From the NCBI GenBank assembly GCA_029259545.1, contig JAPHEE010000018.1:1-34533 (forward strand): a stretch of 34,533 bases of DNA. Reading direction: 5' to 3'. The position numbers and the translations under genes were made by a program. Positions within the stretch are counted from its first letter, which is position 1, and every line of letters begins with the position of its first letter. A model generated the notes under the pieces. It had not been told where the DNA came from and searched no databases. It was given only the letters and a program-made list of their open reading frames with translations. This stretch comes from Candidatus Alkanophaga volatiphilum. Its GTDB lineage: Archaea > Halobacteriota > Syntropharchaeia > Alkanophagales > B39-G2. Below are positions 1-7,562 of this stretch, one piece after another.

Positions 1-39
1 TTAAAAAGAGGAGGTCGAACGGTGATAATAAAGAGGAGC

Positions 40-114
40 GCTCCGCTGGTGTAGCCGGGCCAATCATTCGGGCCTCTCGAGCCCGAGACCGGGGTTCAAA
101 TCCCCGGCGGAGCA
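40..114 (+). tRNA. tRNA-Glu (CTC)
   Basis: A 75-nt cloverleaf with acceptor pair GCTCCGC/GCGGAGC and discriminator A. The T arm is CGGGG-TTCAAAT-CCCCG. The anticodon arm is CGGGC-CTCTCGA-GCCCG, giving anticodon CTC, which reads GAG. CCA is not encoded. The broken tnpB element begins roughly 100 bp downstream, so the tRNA 3' flank may have been its landing zone. Confidence 0.95.
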
Positions 115-219
115 TCAGTTAGTTTAGGAAAATGTTGCTGCTAATCCCCACTTTTCAAAGGTAGGCAGGGGAGGTGGGAGGGAAAGTATTTAAGTAGAAA
201 AGTAAAGTCACGCTAAAAA

Positions 220-1292
220 ATGATGGAAGCGACGAAGACGATCAGGTGCAAGCTCATCGGGCTGACGAAGCGGAAGCGAGAGTTACTCAACAGAGAGTAT
301 GATAACTTCCAGCACTGGCTTGAGACTGGCGAAGACAGAGGCGTGTACTCAGCATACAAGCAAGATGCGAAGTGGCTATACAGGAAGGCGAAGCGGATGA
401 AAGGTGTTCCCATAAGAAAAGACTTGATAGACATCCAGAAGAGAGATACTAAGATCGCTGAGTATTGGGCGAGGATAAGGGTAAAAGGTGTGAGAGGAGG
501 CGTTGGTCGCACTCACTCATCAACCTTTCAATTTCGAAGCGTGGGAAGTATGTGAGTCTCTGCTCATCAGGAAGGATGGAGATTTCTACCTTTATGTCAC
601 GGTCAAGAAGGATGTTGAGCTGAAGAAAGAATACTTAGCAGTGGACATGGGAGCTCGTTGGGCAGCCGTGTCGGTGGCACGGCACCGCAGAAATCCGAAG
701 TTCTATGGCAGAAGAGTGAGAGAGCTTAGAGGAAAATACTTCTGGCTGAGGCGAAGGCTCGGAAGGGCGAAGAAGCTCAGAGCAATAAAGAAGATAGGTC
801 GTAAGGAGAGAAGGCTTGTGAACGATGAGCTGCACAAGATTTCGAAAGAAATCGTTGAAGAAGCAGAAAGACACAACGCAATAATAGCGATTGGCGATCT
901 GAAAGGCGTCAGAGACAACAACAAGAAGAGAAGAGGAAGAAAAGCAAACAGAAAGATTAACTCAATGCCATCTCTCAAACTGAAGGAATACATCAAGTAT
1001 AAGGCGCTTGAGCGGGGCATTCTGGTGATAGAAGTTCCGGAATATAACACGTCGAAGCAATGCTCCCGCTGCGGCTCAATGAACACTGAAAGACCTTCTC
1101 AAGGATTATTCATCTGCAAAGATTGTGGCTAACCAGGTCAATGCGGATGTGAACGGCGCAAAGAACATACTTAAACGAGCCGTGGGCTATATGCTCACGG
1201 TAGGGGCCGTTGTGACCCGGCCCGAAGGGGAGCGGTTCGTCCTGAGCCACACTCCCCAACCTCCCACATCCGTTGGATGCCCCCTTCAGTGA
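220..1292 (+). pseudogene. tnpB: Frameshifted IS200/IS605-family tnpB (OrfB)
   Basis: This is a remnant of TnpB, the RuvC-fold RNA-guided nuclease of IS200/IS605 elements. The reading frame changes at least twice. An N-terminal part (MMEATKTIRCKLIGLTKRKR) lies in one frame from 220 to about 510. A short middle piece (ISKRGKYVSL) lies in a second frame. The RuvC core (YLAVDMGARWAAVSV, IIAIGDLKGVR) and the zinc-finger half CSRCGS...CKDCG lie in a third frame up to 1132. The C-terminal NADVNGAKNI block continues in another frame from 1131 to a stop at 1290-1292. Past that stop the same frame reads on as EEVTSLYLQSLRRF to 1340. The usual second RuvC acid (IED) reads IGD here. A TATA-like stretch (GTATTTAAG) lies about 30 nt upstream of the start. 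No tnpA is present. The copy is almost certainly dead. Confidence 0.9.
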
Positions 1293-1308
1293 GGGGAGGA
1301 GGTCACAT
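1180..1308 (+). other. tnpB 3' end / probable guide-RNA (omega RNA) scaffold region
   Basis: In IS200/IS605 elements the 3' end of tnpB and the right end encode the guide-RNA scaffold. This GC-rich stretch contains CGAGCCGTGGGC, CCGAAGGGGAGCG, CCCAACCTCCC and GAGGAGGTCAC. It is the divergent parent-like version of the three compact repeats elsewhere in the window. In-frame translation gives TRPEGERFV followed by HTPQPP. The RNA role is inferred from the family; only the homology among copies is seen directly. Confidence 0.55.
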
Positions 1309-1310
1309 CC

Positions 1311-1474
1311 CTTTACCTTCAGTCGCTAAGAAGGTTCTGAAGATAATGTAAGTTCGGAACGAGCCGTGGGTACATCCTGCGGGCAGGGCTGCCGTGACCC
1401 GCCCGACGGGGAGCGCTATATGCACACTTCCCAACCTCCCGCCGGTGGAAAGCCCCTTGCTAAGCGAGGAGGCA
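1311..1474 (+). repeat. tnpB-tail repeat, copy 1
   Basis: It opens with CTTTACCTTCAGTCGCTAAG (1311-1330) and closes near GAGGAGGCAC (1465-1474). Positions 1408-1450 are identical over 43 nt to 21045-21087 in copy 2. The middle section is shorter than in copies 2 and 3. It abuts the tnpB remnant directly and has the same orientation. Confidence 0.85.
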
Positions 1475-1487
1475 CGCAACAGTAACT

Positions 1488-1870
1488 GATAAGTTTATAT
1501 AACTTCTCACACTCTAACACATAACAGTGATGAAGCTGTGGCGATGAAGGCGATGAACAGAGTGAGGTGGATGCACGCCGAGCTCCTCAAGTGTTCCCCA
1601 AGGCTCTCATAGCAACGATGTGCCGGTGCGAAGGGTGAGCTATGAGGGCTGAAAGGACGCTTGAGCGTCCGCCTGGGATGAGCCTGATTTAAGTTGTGTG
1701 AGATGTGGGCGACCAGGTCACCTGTCAGGAGAACATACTTTTTGTGGGGAGAGCATGTACACACCACCTTGGTGAACTGCGAGTTGTAGCAAAAGCAAAA
1801 CTCTCGGGCGTTGACGAAGTTAATGTCAGGAAAGAGTCCTGCTTGCTTCACTGCGTTTTCATGCCATAGG
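1488..1870. other. Non-coding-looking structured stretch, unidentified
   Basis: A TATA-like AGTTTATATAAC sits at 1491-1502. About 25 nt downstream comes GTGATGA, which fits the box C consensus, followed by two GCGATGA copies. Next come a CTCATAGC/GCTATGAG stem (1606-1651 region) and the near-perfect hairpin GGACGCTTGAGCGTCC (about 1657-1672). No box D lies at the right distance. The 114-codon minus-strand frame across 1507-1851 is rich in Ser, His and Cys and matches no family I know. It could be an RNA gene or decayed mobile DNA. Confidence 0.3.
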
Positions 1871-1900
1871 CTGAGACAGAACCAGCTCTGATAGTATGGC

Positions 1901-2602
1901 TCATTTCTTTTCGATGATCACGCTTCTGTTATATAGGTTAAGTCTAATGTCGTCGAACGGCACGTTTTCAAAGTCTTTCAAGCGAGTATTGACCCTAAGC
2001 TCTAAGTTTCGAGTCTCGCTGTCGAAAATTATGTCCTTGACCCTCCCCACGTAGGTGCCGTCCTCCAGCAGGACTTTACGCCCTAAAAGGCTTGCGCCGA
2101 GAATTTTAGGGTTCCGCCCCTTACTTTTACAGTCTTCAGCCAAACCGAGCAAGAACTCCTCTTTCCTCCTGAGTTCACGCACGTCGGCGCCGAGGAGGTC
2201 GCTTATAGTGTTAACGTCCACGACGTCATCCAGCTTAAGTGAGAGCATGCTCAGGACGGCATACACGAAACATTGGGACATCGCAAACGGGTAGTCGCTG
2301 GCGAAACGTCCATGCAGCGCAACGGCGTCGGCGTCGTCTGCGCAAAGCAGGAAGTTGTTTACGATAGAGCGCACCCCCTCAGTTATTATCCTCAGCGCAT
2401 CCTCCTTTGAGACATCCTTGGAAGGCACTACGCCGGCTGCCGCCTGCGCTGCGAAACTCATAAAGTGTTCAAGAGACTGCCTATCCACGTCTTCAAAAAT
2501 GAAGTTCCATGGGAACAACTTTGACCTGTAATAGGATGCTACTTTGCTTTTTAATTCTTCTTTACGCTCATCCCGCCTCTTAAACAAATGCACACCCCTC
2601 AC
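1901..2602 (-). CDS. PRC-barrel domain protein, N-terminal domain unknown
   Basis: A 233-residue protein. The last 65 residues look like a PRC-barrel: LGASLLGRKVLLEDGTYVG, then VKDIIFDSETRNLELRV and NVPFDDIRL. PRC-barrels are small beta-barrels found in RNA-processing factors, photosynthetic reaction centres and archaeal cell-division proteins. The first ~165 residues are helical, hydrophilic and unrecognised. There is no signal peptide or membrane segment. The start codon overlaps the stop of the preceding gene by 4 nt, so it is the distal gene of the coaD-pncB operon and probably works with the unknown protein just upstream. Function is not assignable. Confidence 0.8.
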   Translation of the reverse strand: MRGVHLFKRRDERKEELKSKVASYYRSKLFPWNFIFEDVDRQSLEHFMSFAAQAAAGVVPSKDVSKEDALRIITEGVRSIVNNFLLCADDADAVALHGRFASDYPFAMSQCFVYAVLSMLSLKLDDVVDVNTISDLLGADVRELRRKEEFLLGLAEDCKSKGRNPKILGASLLGRKVLLEDGTYVGRVKDIIFDSETRNLELRVNTRLKDFENVPFDDIRLNLYNRSVIIEKK

Positions 2603-3474
2603 CCTCTTCTAAGTCTTCTCATAATCTCTTTCAACCCTGTCAGCGCTGCAGGTTTCCCGCTTCGTTTCACCTCCCCCTGGCAAAGCATCCAGACCCACCT
2701 CCCAAAGTCTGTTACCTCATAAACACCGCCGTTTCTTTCCACAATGTTATATTCGGGGACGCTTGCCAATCGCTCAAGTTCCTCAGCCAGCCTCTTGTCA
2801 TAAATGTCCTTCACGAGCTCCTTAAACTCCTTATCCTTTTTATATGAGATTTCTTTTATCTCATCCAAGCTCATCGGCTTTCCAAAGCCTATAAGGGTCT
2901 TAAAAGCAACAAACGCGTAATCGTTCTCAATGAGCTGCTCCCAGCTATTGTCAAGCTCGTTTTCCAAGCCGAGCTTCTTCTTCGCAGCCTCTTGGATTAT
3001 CGTCGTGATGTAGCTCAGCGTTTTGACCGCAGAGATCTCGTCGTCCGCCTTTATCTCTATCCCCTTTCCTGAAACCACAGCGTTCTTGAACCTGATTTCG
3101 GGCATGGGCTTCCCGAATAGGATGTCAGTAATCGCCATGAAGTAGTGTTCAGATAGCGGCTCGTCGTCATAAGGGTAAAGTTCGCCGTTCCAGAGGTCGA
3201 GATTCGGAGCGAAGCGTGCCGTAAGCTCAAGCAAGTCGTGCGTCACGTCCTTTATCGCCGAAAACGCCCCCTCTTTGGATTCCAGCTCCATCCGCATCTC
3301 TTTTGCTCGGCGCTCCAGTTCATCTCGCAACCTCCCGCTCACACCACGTTCCAGCAGCCTTTCTATCTCCCGCAGCTCCTTTTCGTAGTCCCGCTCGGCC
3401 ATTCTCTCCTTTAACCGCCAGTACTCCTCCGCAAGTGCGTTCGCCCTTCTGTTGAAATTGTCGCTCATACTCAA
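2599..3474 (-). CDS. Conserved-looking hypothetical protein with N-terminal coiled coil
   Basis: A 291-residue protein I do not recognise. Residues about 10-75 are charged and heptad-like ([20 protein letters not shown]), suggesting a coiled coil. The middle is globular and acidic. The C-terminal ~60 residues ([20 protein letters not shown]) resemble the wing of a winged-helix fold followed by a basic tail ending RRLRRG, so nucleic-acid binding is possible. The start overlaps the pncB stop by 4 nt and the stop overlaps the PRC-barrel start by 4 nt, so translational coupling with both neighbours is likely. Confidence 0.75.
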   Translation of the reverse strand: MSMSDNFNRRANALAEEYWRLKERMAERDYEKELREIERLLERGVSGRLRDELERRAKEMRMELESKEGAFSAIKDVTHDLLELTARFAPNLDLWNGELYPYDDEPLSEHYFMAITDILFGKPMPEIRFKNAVVSGKGIEIKADDEISAVKTLSYITTIIQEAAKKKLGLENELDNSWEQLIENDYAFVAFKTLIGFGKPMSLDEIKEISYKKDKEFKELVKDIYDKRLAEELERLASVPEYNIVERNGGVYEVTDFGRWVWMLCQGEVKRSGKPAALTGLKEIMRRLRRG

Positions 3475-4595
3475 TGCAAAAGCTTCAATTGCTCTAATAC
3501 TCTCTCCCGCGCCTCGCCCAGGGAGAAATTCATTACGATTTCGCCATTCCTCAGTACGGGCTTCAGAAGCGGCTCGTAACCTTCCGGCGGCTCCTCAGAC
3601 TCCAGCAAAACCTTGTCGTCGAGCGTGCCGGGCTTCCTGTAAACTTGCTTCCGCCCGCCAAGCTTGCCGCGTTTTGCACACGGCTTTCCCTCGAGTTCTA
3701 CGATGTCAAGGGCGAAGTCTATAGTCCTAGCGTTTGCAACACATGTCCCGACGCCGAAGCCATCAACCACGCCGCGAAGCTCGATGATTTCCTCCTCGTC
3801 GATGCCCCCACTTACGAAGATCCCCACGTTCTTGAAGCCTCTTATGTCGAGTTCCCATCTCACCTCCTCCACAATGCGGCGGAAGTCTCCCCTGCGTGAT
3901 GAGGGAGTGTCGAGACGCACCGCTTCCAGTCGCTCCTTGAGCGTCTCAGCCGCCAGAACGGCTTCGGTCTTCTCGTCGTAATACGTATCGCAGAGACAGA
4001 TGCGAGGAATGTCTTCAGGAAGCACTTCATCAAAAGCCCTCCACGCCGCCACTTGGTCGCCGAAGCAGATGATGAGGGCGTGCGGCATCGTCCCCATCGG
4101 CTCGATCCCGATGGCCTCGGCGCCGGCGACGTTACTTACGCCGTCCATACCGCCGAGGTAAGCGTTGCGCTCTATTACTGCAGCAAGGGCGGGGTGCTGC
4201 CGTCTCGTCCCGAAGGATACGACTTTGGCGTCGCCCGCCGCCTTTTTTATGCGGGCGGCTTTCGTCGCAATCCCGGACTCGTGGCACAGAAAGCCCAGAA
4301 TCGCCGTCTCATACCTCGCAAAGTCTAAATAGCGCCCTTCTATCCTGAGGACCGGCTCGTCGCCGAAGAAAATGGTCCCCTCCGGCATCGCATACACGTC
4401 AAGAGGCTTGCCCTCAAGCAGACGGGCAACGTTCTCAAGCCCGGAGAAGACGCCCCAGCCACGCTGCGTCGTCGAGACTTCTGCAACGACCCTCGGATTT
4501 ATTCCTTTCTTCCTTAAAACCTCCTCAGTCCTCAAGAAGTAAACGTCTGTTGTCTTTCCCTCCAGTATGTCCTTCTCATCTACTATGAAAAACAT
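3471..4595 (-). CDS. pncB: Nicotinate phosphoribosyltransferase
   Basis: A 374-residue NAPRTase. It makes nicotinate mononucleotide from nicotinate and PRPP with ATP use, the entry step of the Preiss-Handler NAD salvage route, in the cytoplasm. Family signatures include [18 protein letters not shown] near the N-terminus, the [19 protein letters not shown] segment with the conserved Arg-His of the active site, [17 protein letters not shown], and the phosphate-binding [11 protein letters not shown] followed by [11 protein letters not shown]. Length is typical of the short archaeal form. It begins 9 bp after coaD, which joins NAD salvage and CoA synthesis in one transcript. Confidence 0.93.
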   Translation of the reverse strand: MFFIVDEKDILEGKTTDVYFLRTEEVLRKKGINPRVVAEVSTTQRGWGVFSGLENVARLLEGKPLDVYAMPEGTIFFGDEPVLRIEGRYLDFARYETAILGFLCHESGIATKAARIKKAAGDAKVVSFGTRRQHPALAAVIERNAYLGGMDGVSNVAGAEAIGIEPMGTMPHALIICFGDQVAAWRAFDEVLPEDIPRICLCDTYYDEKTEAVLAAETLKERLEAVRLDTPSSRRGDFRRIVEEVRWELDIRGFKNVGIFVSGGIDEEEIIELRGVVDGFGVGTCVANARTIDFALDIVELEGKPCAKRGKLGGRKQVYRKPGTLDDKVLLESEEPPEGYEPLLKPVLRNGEIVMNFSLGEARERVLEQLKLLH

Positions 4596-4604
4596 CGTGA
4601 CCCC

Positions 4605-5063
4605 CTAGATCAGAAGGGCGCCGTGTTTATCTATCTCCCCATTTTTTATCCTCGTCGAGGATATTATCTTGCCGTCCTCGGCTTTCACGTGCTCGACCCG
4701 CACGATCTTCAGCGGCTTCATGCCTCGCTCTTTCCTCAGTTTATTGATTTCCAGCGCCACGGAGTACGTCTCGGGCGATATCACGATATAATCGAGGTCT
4801 TCTTCATCGAGCGTGATGCCGAATCTGTCGTTCAATTCTACGGTACGCACACGCACGCCGTATTTCCGGAACATGTACTGTCGGATGTTCTCAGCCCTCG
4901 CTTTGTAGGAAAGAACGGCTCTGCAGCGGCGGCTGCGTGCCATTTCGTCGGAAGTAAGCCCTATGACTATTTCGTCCCCGTCACTTAGCTCATACACCTT
5001 CTGGAGCAACAATTTATGCCCATCGTGCAAAGGGTCAAAGGTGCCTCCTAGCGCAACCTTCAT
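4605..5063 (-). CDS. coaD: Phosphopantetheine adenylyltransferase, archaeal type
   Basis: A 152-residue nucleotidyltransferase that joins 4'-phosphopantetheine and ATP to give dephospho-CoA. The N-terminal GGTFDPLHDGHK carries the HxGH-like nucleotide-binding signature. The C-terminal IISSTRIKNGEID is the second ATP-binding motif. Residues such as VIGLTSDEMA fit the archaeal/eukaryotic PPAT group rather than the bacterial CoaD group. It lies 9 bp downstream of the HTH regulator and 9 bp upstream of pncB on the same strand, consistent with one cofactor operon. Confidence 0.92.
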   Translation of the reverse strand: MKVALGGTFDPLHDGHKLLLQKVYELSDGDEIVIGLTSDEMARSRRCRAVLSYKARAENIRQYMFRKYGVRVRTVELNDRFGITLDEEDLDYIVISPETYSVALEINKLRKERGMKPLKIVRVEHVKAEDGKIISSTRIKNGEIDKHGALLI

Positions 5064-5072
5064 GCCCCATCC

Positions 5073-5606
5073 CTATCCTGTTGCTTTTCTCGCAGCAGCC
5101 TTTATCGCATTTATCACGCTGCTTTTCGGTTTTATCGTGATTATTGGTATTTGCAATATTTTCTCCACCACAGGGCTTAGTATTGGGGCGCAGACGAGGG
5201 CGGCGGCGCCTTCGCGCTCGGCTCGCACCGCCGAGATTATTGCATCTTCAATGCTTGTCGCCGGATACTCCTTAATGTCAAGTCTTTCGCCGTCGACTTC
5301 AACGCTTCGCATCTCTATGCCGTCAAGCACTGAGCGTGCGGCGATAACTGCTATGAACCTCCTCTTTTTACCGCTTTTCTCCTCCTCTATCCTCCTTATC
5401 GCCTTCACGATTTTTATAAAGGTTTTCATGTTCGGCTCCCGCTCGCCGGAGAGGATCTTATAAAGTGTGCTCTGCGGGACACCGGCGCATTCGCTGAACT
5501 TTGCGATATTTATGCGTAGTTTGTTCTTCAGGACGTCGGAGAGCACAACATGCAACTCCTTATCTTGCTGGAAGATGTCGGTTATCAGCTCTTCAGCGAT
5601 GCCCAT
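5073..5606 (-). CDS. HTH transcriptional regulator with C-terminal sensor-like domain
   Basis: A 177-residue protein. Residues about 25-70 form a Cro/XRE-like helix-turn-helix (NIAKFSECAGVPQSTLYKIL, then SGEREPNMKTFIKIVKAI). The rest resembles the predicted archaeal regulators of the COG1709 type, with a domain like the N-terminal sensor of PrpR (EYPATSIEDAIISAVRAERE, ALVCAPILSPVVEKIL). It starts 18 bp after tRNA-Val on the same strand and leads the coaD-pncB group. Control of cofactor genes is an attractive but unproven guess. No operator could be defined by eye. Confidence 0.85.
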   Translation of the reverse strand: MGIAEELITDIFQQDKELHVVLSDVLKNKLRINIAKFSECAGVPQSTLYKILSGEREPNMKTFIKIVKAIRRIEEEKSGKKRRFIAVIAARSVLDGIEMRSVEVDGERLDIKEYPATSIEDAIISAVRAEREGAAALVCAPILSPVVEKILQIPIITIKPKSSVINAIKAAARKATG

Positions 5607-5624
5607 ATTGCCACCAGATCTTAA

Positions 5625-5696
5625 TGGGCCCGCTGCGACTCGAACGCAGGACCTTCGCCTCGTAAGGGCGACGTCATGCCGCTAGACCACGGGCCC
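5625..5696 (-). tRNA. tRNA-Val (TAC)
   Basis: Read on the minus strand, the acceptor is GGGCCCG/CGGGCCC with discriminator A. The anticodon arm is TCGCC-CTTACGA-GGCGA, giving anticodon TAC for GUA codons. The T arm is CTGCG-TTCGAGT-CGCAG. The gene is 72 nt, with no intron and no encoded CCA. It lies 18 bp upstream of the HTH regulator gene and may share its transcript. Confidence 0.94.
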
Positions 5697-5734
5697 CAGA
5701 ATTTATTAAGGCGTGGGATAAAAAAGTTTTACTC

Positions 5735-6100
5735 ATGAAGGGAATGAGGGGCGTGAGTCCAAAGAAGCTCAAGCAGATGATGCAGCAGTTCGGCATCAGC
5801 GTCGAAGAACTTGATGATGTCGAAGAGGTGATAATCAGGAGGGCAGATGTCGAACTCGTCTTCAAGGATGCGAACGTCACTGTCATCAACGCTCCTGGCG
5901 CAAAAACTTACCAGATAATTGGAACGCCCGAAGAGCGGCCTCGTACCGCATCATCTGAGGAAGTTACATTTTCTGAGGAGGATGTTCGACTCGTTATGGA
6001 AAAAGCGGGCTGCAGCGAGGCTGAAGCACGAGCAGCATTGCAGGATGCGAAGGGCGATCTTGCAGACGCAATAATGCGACTCTGTGGTGACGAAACTTGA
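5735..6100 (+). CDS. nac: Nascent polypeptide-associated complex protein
   Basis: A 121-residue archaeal NAC, a ribosome-associated chaperone that shields emerging chains as a homodimer. The N-terminus MKGMRGVSPKKLKQMMQQFG is the usual basic ribosome-binding start. The NAC beta-barrel follows (VIIRRADVELVFKDANVTVI, then TYQIIG). A C-terminal UBA domain spans about residues 80-118 (VRLVMEKAGCSEAEARAALQ, then DLADAIMRL). Full length for the archaeal family. It stands between two minus-strand tRNA genes and is probably monocistronic. Confidence 0.93.
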   Translation: MKGMRGVSPKKLKQMMQQFGISVEELDDVEEVIIRRADVELVFKDANVTVINAPGAKTYQIIGTPEERPRTASSEEVTFSEEDVRLVMEKAGCSEAEARAALQDAKGDLADAIMRLCGDET

Positions 6101-6102
6101 TA

Positions 6103-6196
6103 TGGGGGAGCCCAGATTCGAACTGGGGTCACAGGCCATTTCGAGCCCGCCTTGGCTTCCCAAAGCCCGCAGGATGCCAGGCTACCCCACTCCCCC
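6103..6196 (-). tRNA. tRNA-Pro (TGG) with a 21-nt intron
   Basis: Read on the minus strand, the acceptor is GGGGGAG/CTCCCCC and the T arm is CCCAG-TTCGAAT-CTGGG. The D arm (GGGTAGCCTGGCATCC) is typical of archaeal tRNA-Pro. The anticodon stem CGGGC/GCCTG closes only if 21 nt at 6138-6158 are removed after position 37. The precursor folds as a good bulge-helix-bulge: outer CGGGC/GCCTG, central TTTG/CGAA, inner AGCC/GGCT, with 3-nt bulges at both cuts. The mature length is 73 nt, equal to the other tRNA-Pro in this window. Confidence 0.92.
6138..6158 (-). other. tRNA-Pro(TGG) intron
   Basis: A 21-nt intron in the canonical 37/38 position. Both cut sites lie within 3-nt bulges around a 4-bp helix (TTTG with CGAA, one G-T pair). 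That is the substrate form of the archaeal tRNA splicing endonuclease. Confidence 0.88.
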
Positions 6197-6257
6197 AGTT
6201 GGTAGTTGGCCTAGAGTAATATTTGATGATTTCGGTTGTGAGCGCGTCGCCGTGGCA

Positions 6258-7013
6258 TCATTCTTTGCTGTCAAACGCTTCGATGACTCTTAACACGTCC
6301 TTGATGTTATTTATGACAGCGTCCGCTTTGCATTCCTTCTGACTCCTTCTACGCTCAAATGGCGTGCGCTTAAGCAGTAAGTCGCTCGTGCTCCATATTT
6401 CCTCTTCGAGTTGCGGCTGGAAGAGTATGGTTTTCATGCCCACGGCTCGTGCGCCTGCGATGTCCTCCTGCGGGCGATCGCCGACGAAGACGGCGTCCGC
6501 AGGCGACACTCCGAGTGCGGCTAACGCTTTCAAGAAAATTCTCGGATCGGGCTTCAGGATACGGAGTTCCGAGGATATGCAGAATGCATCAAAGTATTCG
6601 TAGATACCATTGAGTTTCAGGTCGATCATCGTTTTTGAGTACGTAGAGTTTGACACCACCCCCAATTTCAGACCACGAGCCTTCAACCCCTCTAAGGTCT
6701 CCCTGACTCCAGGGAAGAGTCTTGCGGACGTCTTGGATGTATAGAAAGTTAATATCTCGTCTATGACATCCTCAGGGACCGTGTTGCAACACAGCTCCTT
6801 AAGGCATGCGTTCACGTACTCTTTGTCGTCGGCTATTTTCCCCTCAGAATATTCAAGCCATTTCCTGCCGAATACGAAAACAGCGTCCTCAACCCTGACG
6901 AAGTAACCCTTGCTTTTGAGAATCCTTCCGAGTTCGGCAGCTCTCCGGTATATGGCTCTCAACGGCGCGAAAAGCAAAGTTCCATAAACGTCAAATAACA
7001 CTGCTCTTATCAC
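6258..7013 (-). CDS. HAD-superfamily hydrolase, haloacid-dehalogenase-like
   Basis: A 251-residue HAD hydrolase with cap domain. Motif I is LFDVYGTLL: nucleophile Asp8, with Tyr at +2 as in 2-haloacid dehalogenases rather than the Asp of most phosphatases. Motif II is GVVSNSTYSK. The motif III lysine is in ELRILKPDPRIF, and motif IV is VFVGDRPQEDIAGA. The substrate cannot be told from sequence; a small phosphorylated or halogenated metabolite is possible. The gene starts 29 bp downstream of rnpB on the same strand and could be cotranscribed with it. The C-terminal ~35 residues are a basic extension. Confidence 0.88.
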   Translation of the reverse strand: MIRAVLFDVYGTLLFAPLRAIYRRAAELGRILKSKGYFVRVEDAVFVFGRKWLEYSEGKIADDKEYVNACLKELCCNTVPEDVIDEILTFYTSKTSARLFPGVRETLEGLKARGLKLGVVSNSTYSKTMIDLKLNGIYEYFDAFCISSELRILKPDPRIFLKALAALGVSPADAVFVGDRPQEDIAGARAVGMKTILFQPQLEEEIWSTSDLLLKRTPFERRRSQKECKADAVINNIKDVLRVIEAFDSKE

Positions 7014-7042
7014 AATAGGTGGTTGGCGCCCTTTCTATTTTT

Positions 7043-7326
7043 AGTGGGGGAGTGAGGAGAGTAAGCCCCCTTCTGTTTCGGCGGCATTCGTCTGAGCGCC
7101 TTACGGCTTGCACCCGGCGGGGCTGGTCGTTCCATCCGCGCCCGTGCGACCTCATCCTCGCGGAATCATCGCATTAACACGGGGCGGTGTCGTTTCTATG
7201 CCAGAGCCAGGGCTCTCGCCCTGCGTCCTTGCGGACGCCCGCCTCGGAGCTCGAGGCTCCAGGGTGGGGGGACTTTCCTCAGCGCCGCTCACGGCACCGG
7301 CAGCCGCCCTTCCTCTCTCCCCCACT
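7043..7326 (-). ncRNA. rnpB: RNase P RNA
   Basis: The catalytic RNA of RNase P, about 284 nt, on the minus strand. The CR-I core GAGGAAAGTCC is complementary to about 7270-7280. The CR-V core ACAGAAGGGGGCTTA is complementary to 7062-7076. The ends pair as a long P1 helix (AGTGGGGGAG with CTCCCCCACT, allowing a mismatch), which sets the boundaries. A TATA-like GAAATATGC sits about 20-25 nt upstream of the 5' end. The size and both cores fit an archaeal type A RNA. It matures the 5' ends of tRNAs such as the four encoded here. Confidence 0.95.
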
Positions 7327-7508
7327 TTCTTATTGCTTCAAGGCATATTTCTTTGTTACGTAACAGGTCAGCTTCTCCCGTCTGAAGAGGGAGCTTGCCT
7401 CACAATGTCCCGCCGGGACGTTCATCAGCCGATCAGGACGGCTGCTTCGCCCCTCATCGGGCTGGAAAGCTGGCTTAAAGCCGCTCCAGCCACGAGAACA
7501 TACACCAA
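7327..7508. other. Intergenic spacer with hairpins, no gene assigned
   Basis: The stretch between rnpB and the enoyl-CoA hydratase promoter has a palindrome GTCCCGCCGGGAC (about 7409-7421). It also has a stem GGCTGGA/TCCAGCC (7460-7466 with 7485-7491) enclosing a small GGCT-TAA-AGCC hairpin. It could include a small structured RNA, but box motifs are not at proper distances for C/D or H/ACA guides. Confidence 0.3.
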
Positions 7509-7510
7509 AC

Positions 7511-7520
7511 ACATATAAAA
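7511..7520 (+). promoter_or_regulatory. TATA box of the enoyl-CoA hydratase gene
   Basis: ACATATAAAA lies about 50 bp before the start codon and matches the archaeal TATA consensus. The predicted transcript start near 7540 leaves a short leader. A CCCCCGACAGGGGC hairpin falls at the promoter/leader boundary. Confidence 0.6.
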
Positions 7521-7562
7521 ACTTCCGCCCTCCCCCGACAGGGGCTTCCCTGCGGCAGGAGC

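Noticed and set aside
7327-7508. Possible box C/D or H/ACA guide RNA (CTGATGA on the minus strand; ACA at 7498-7500 after a stem)
   Set aside because: Box D spacing is wrong for C/D, and the ACA is about 7 nt from the stem instead of 3, so neither class fits.
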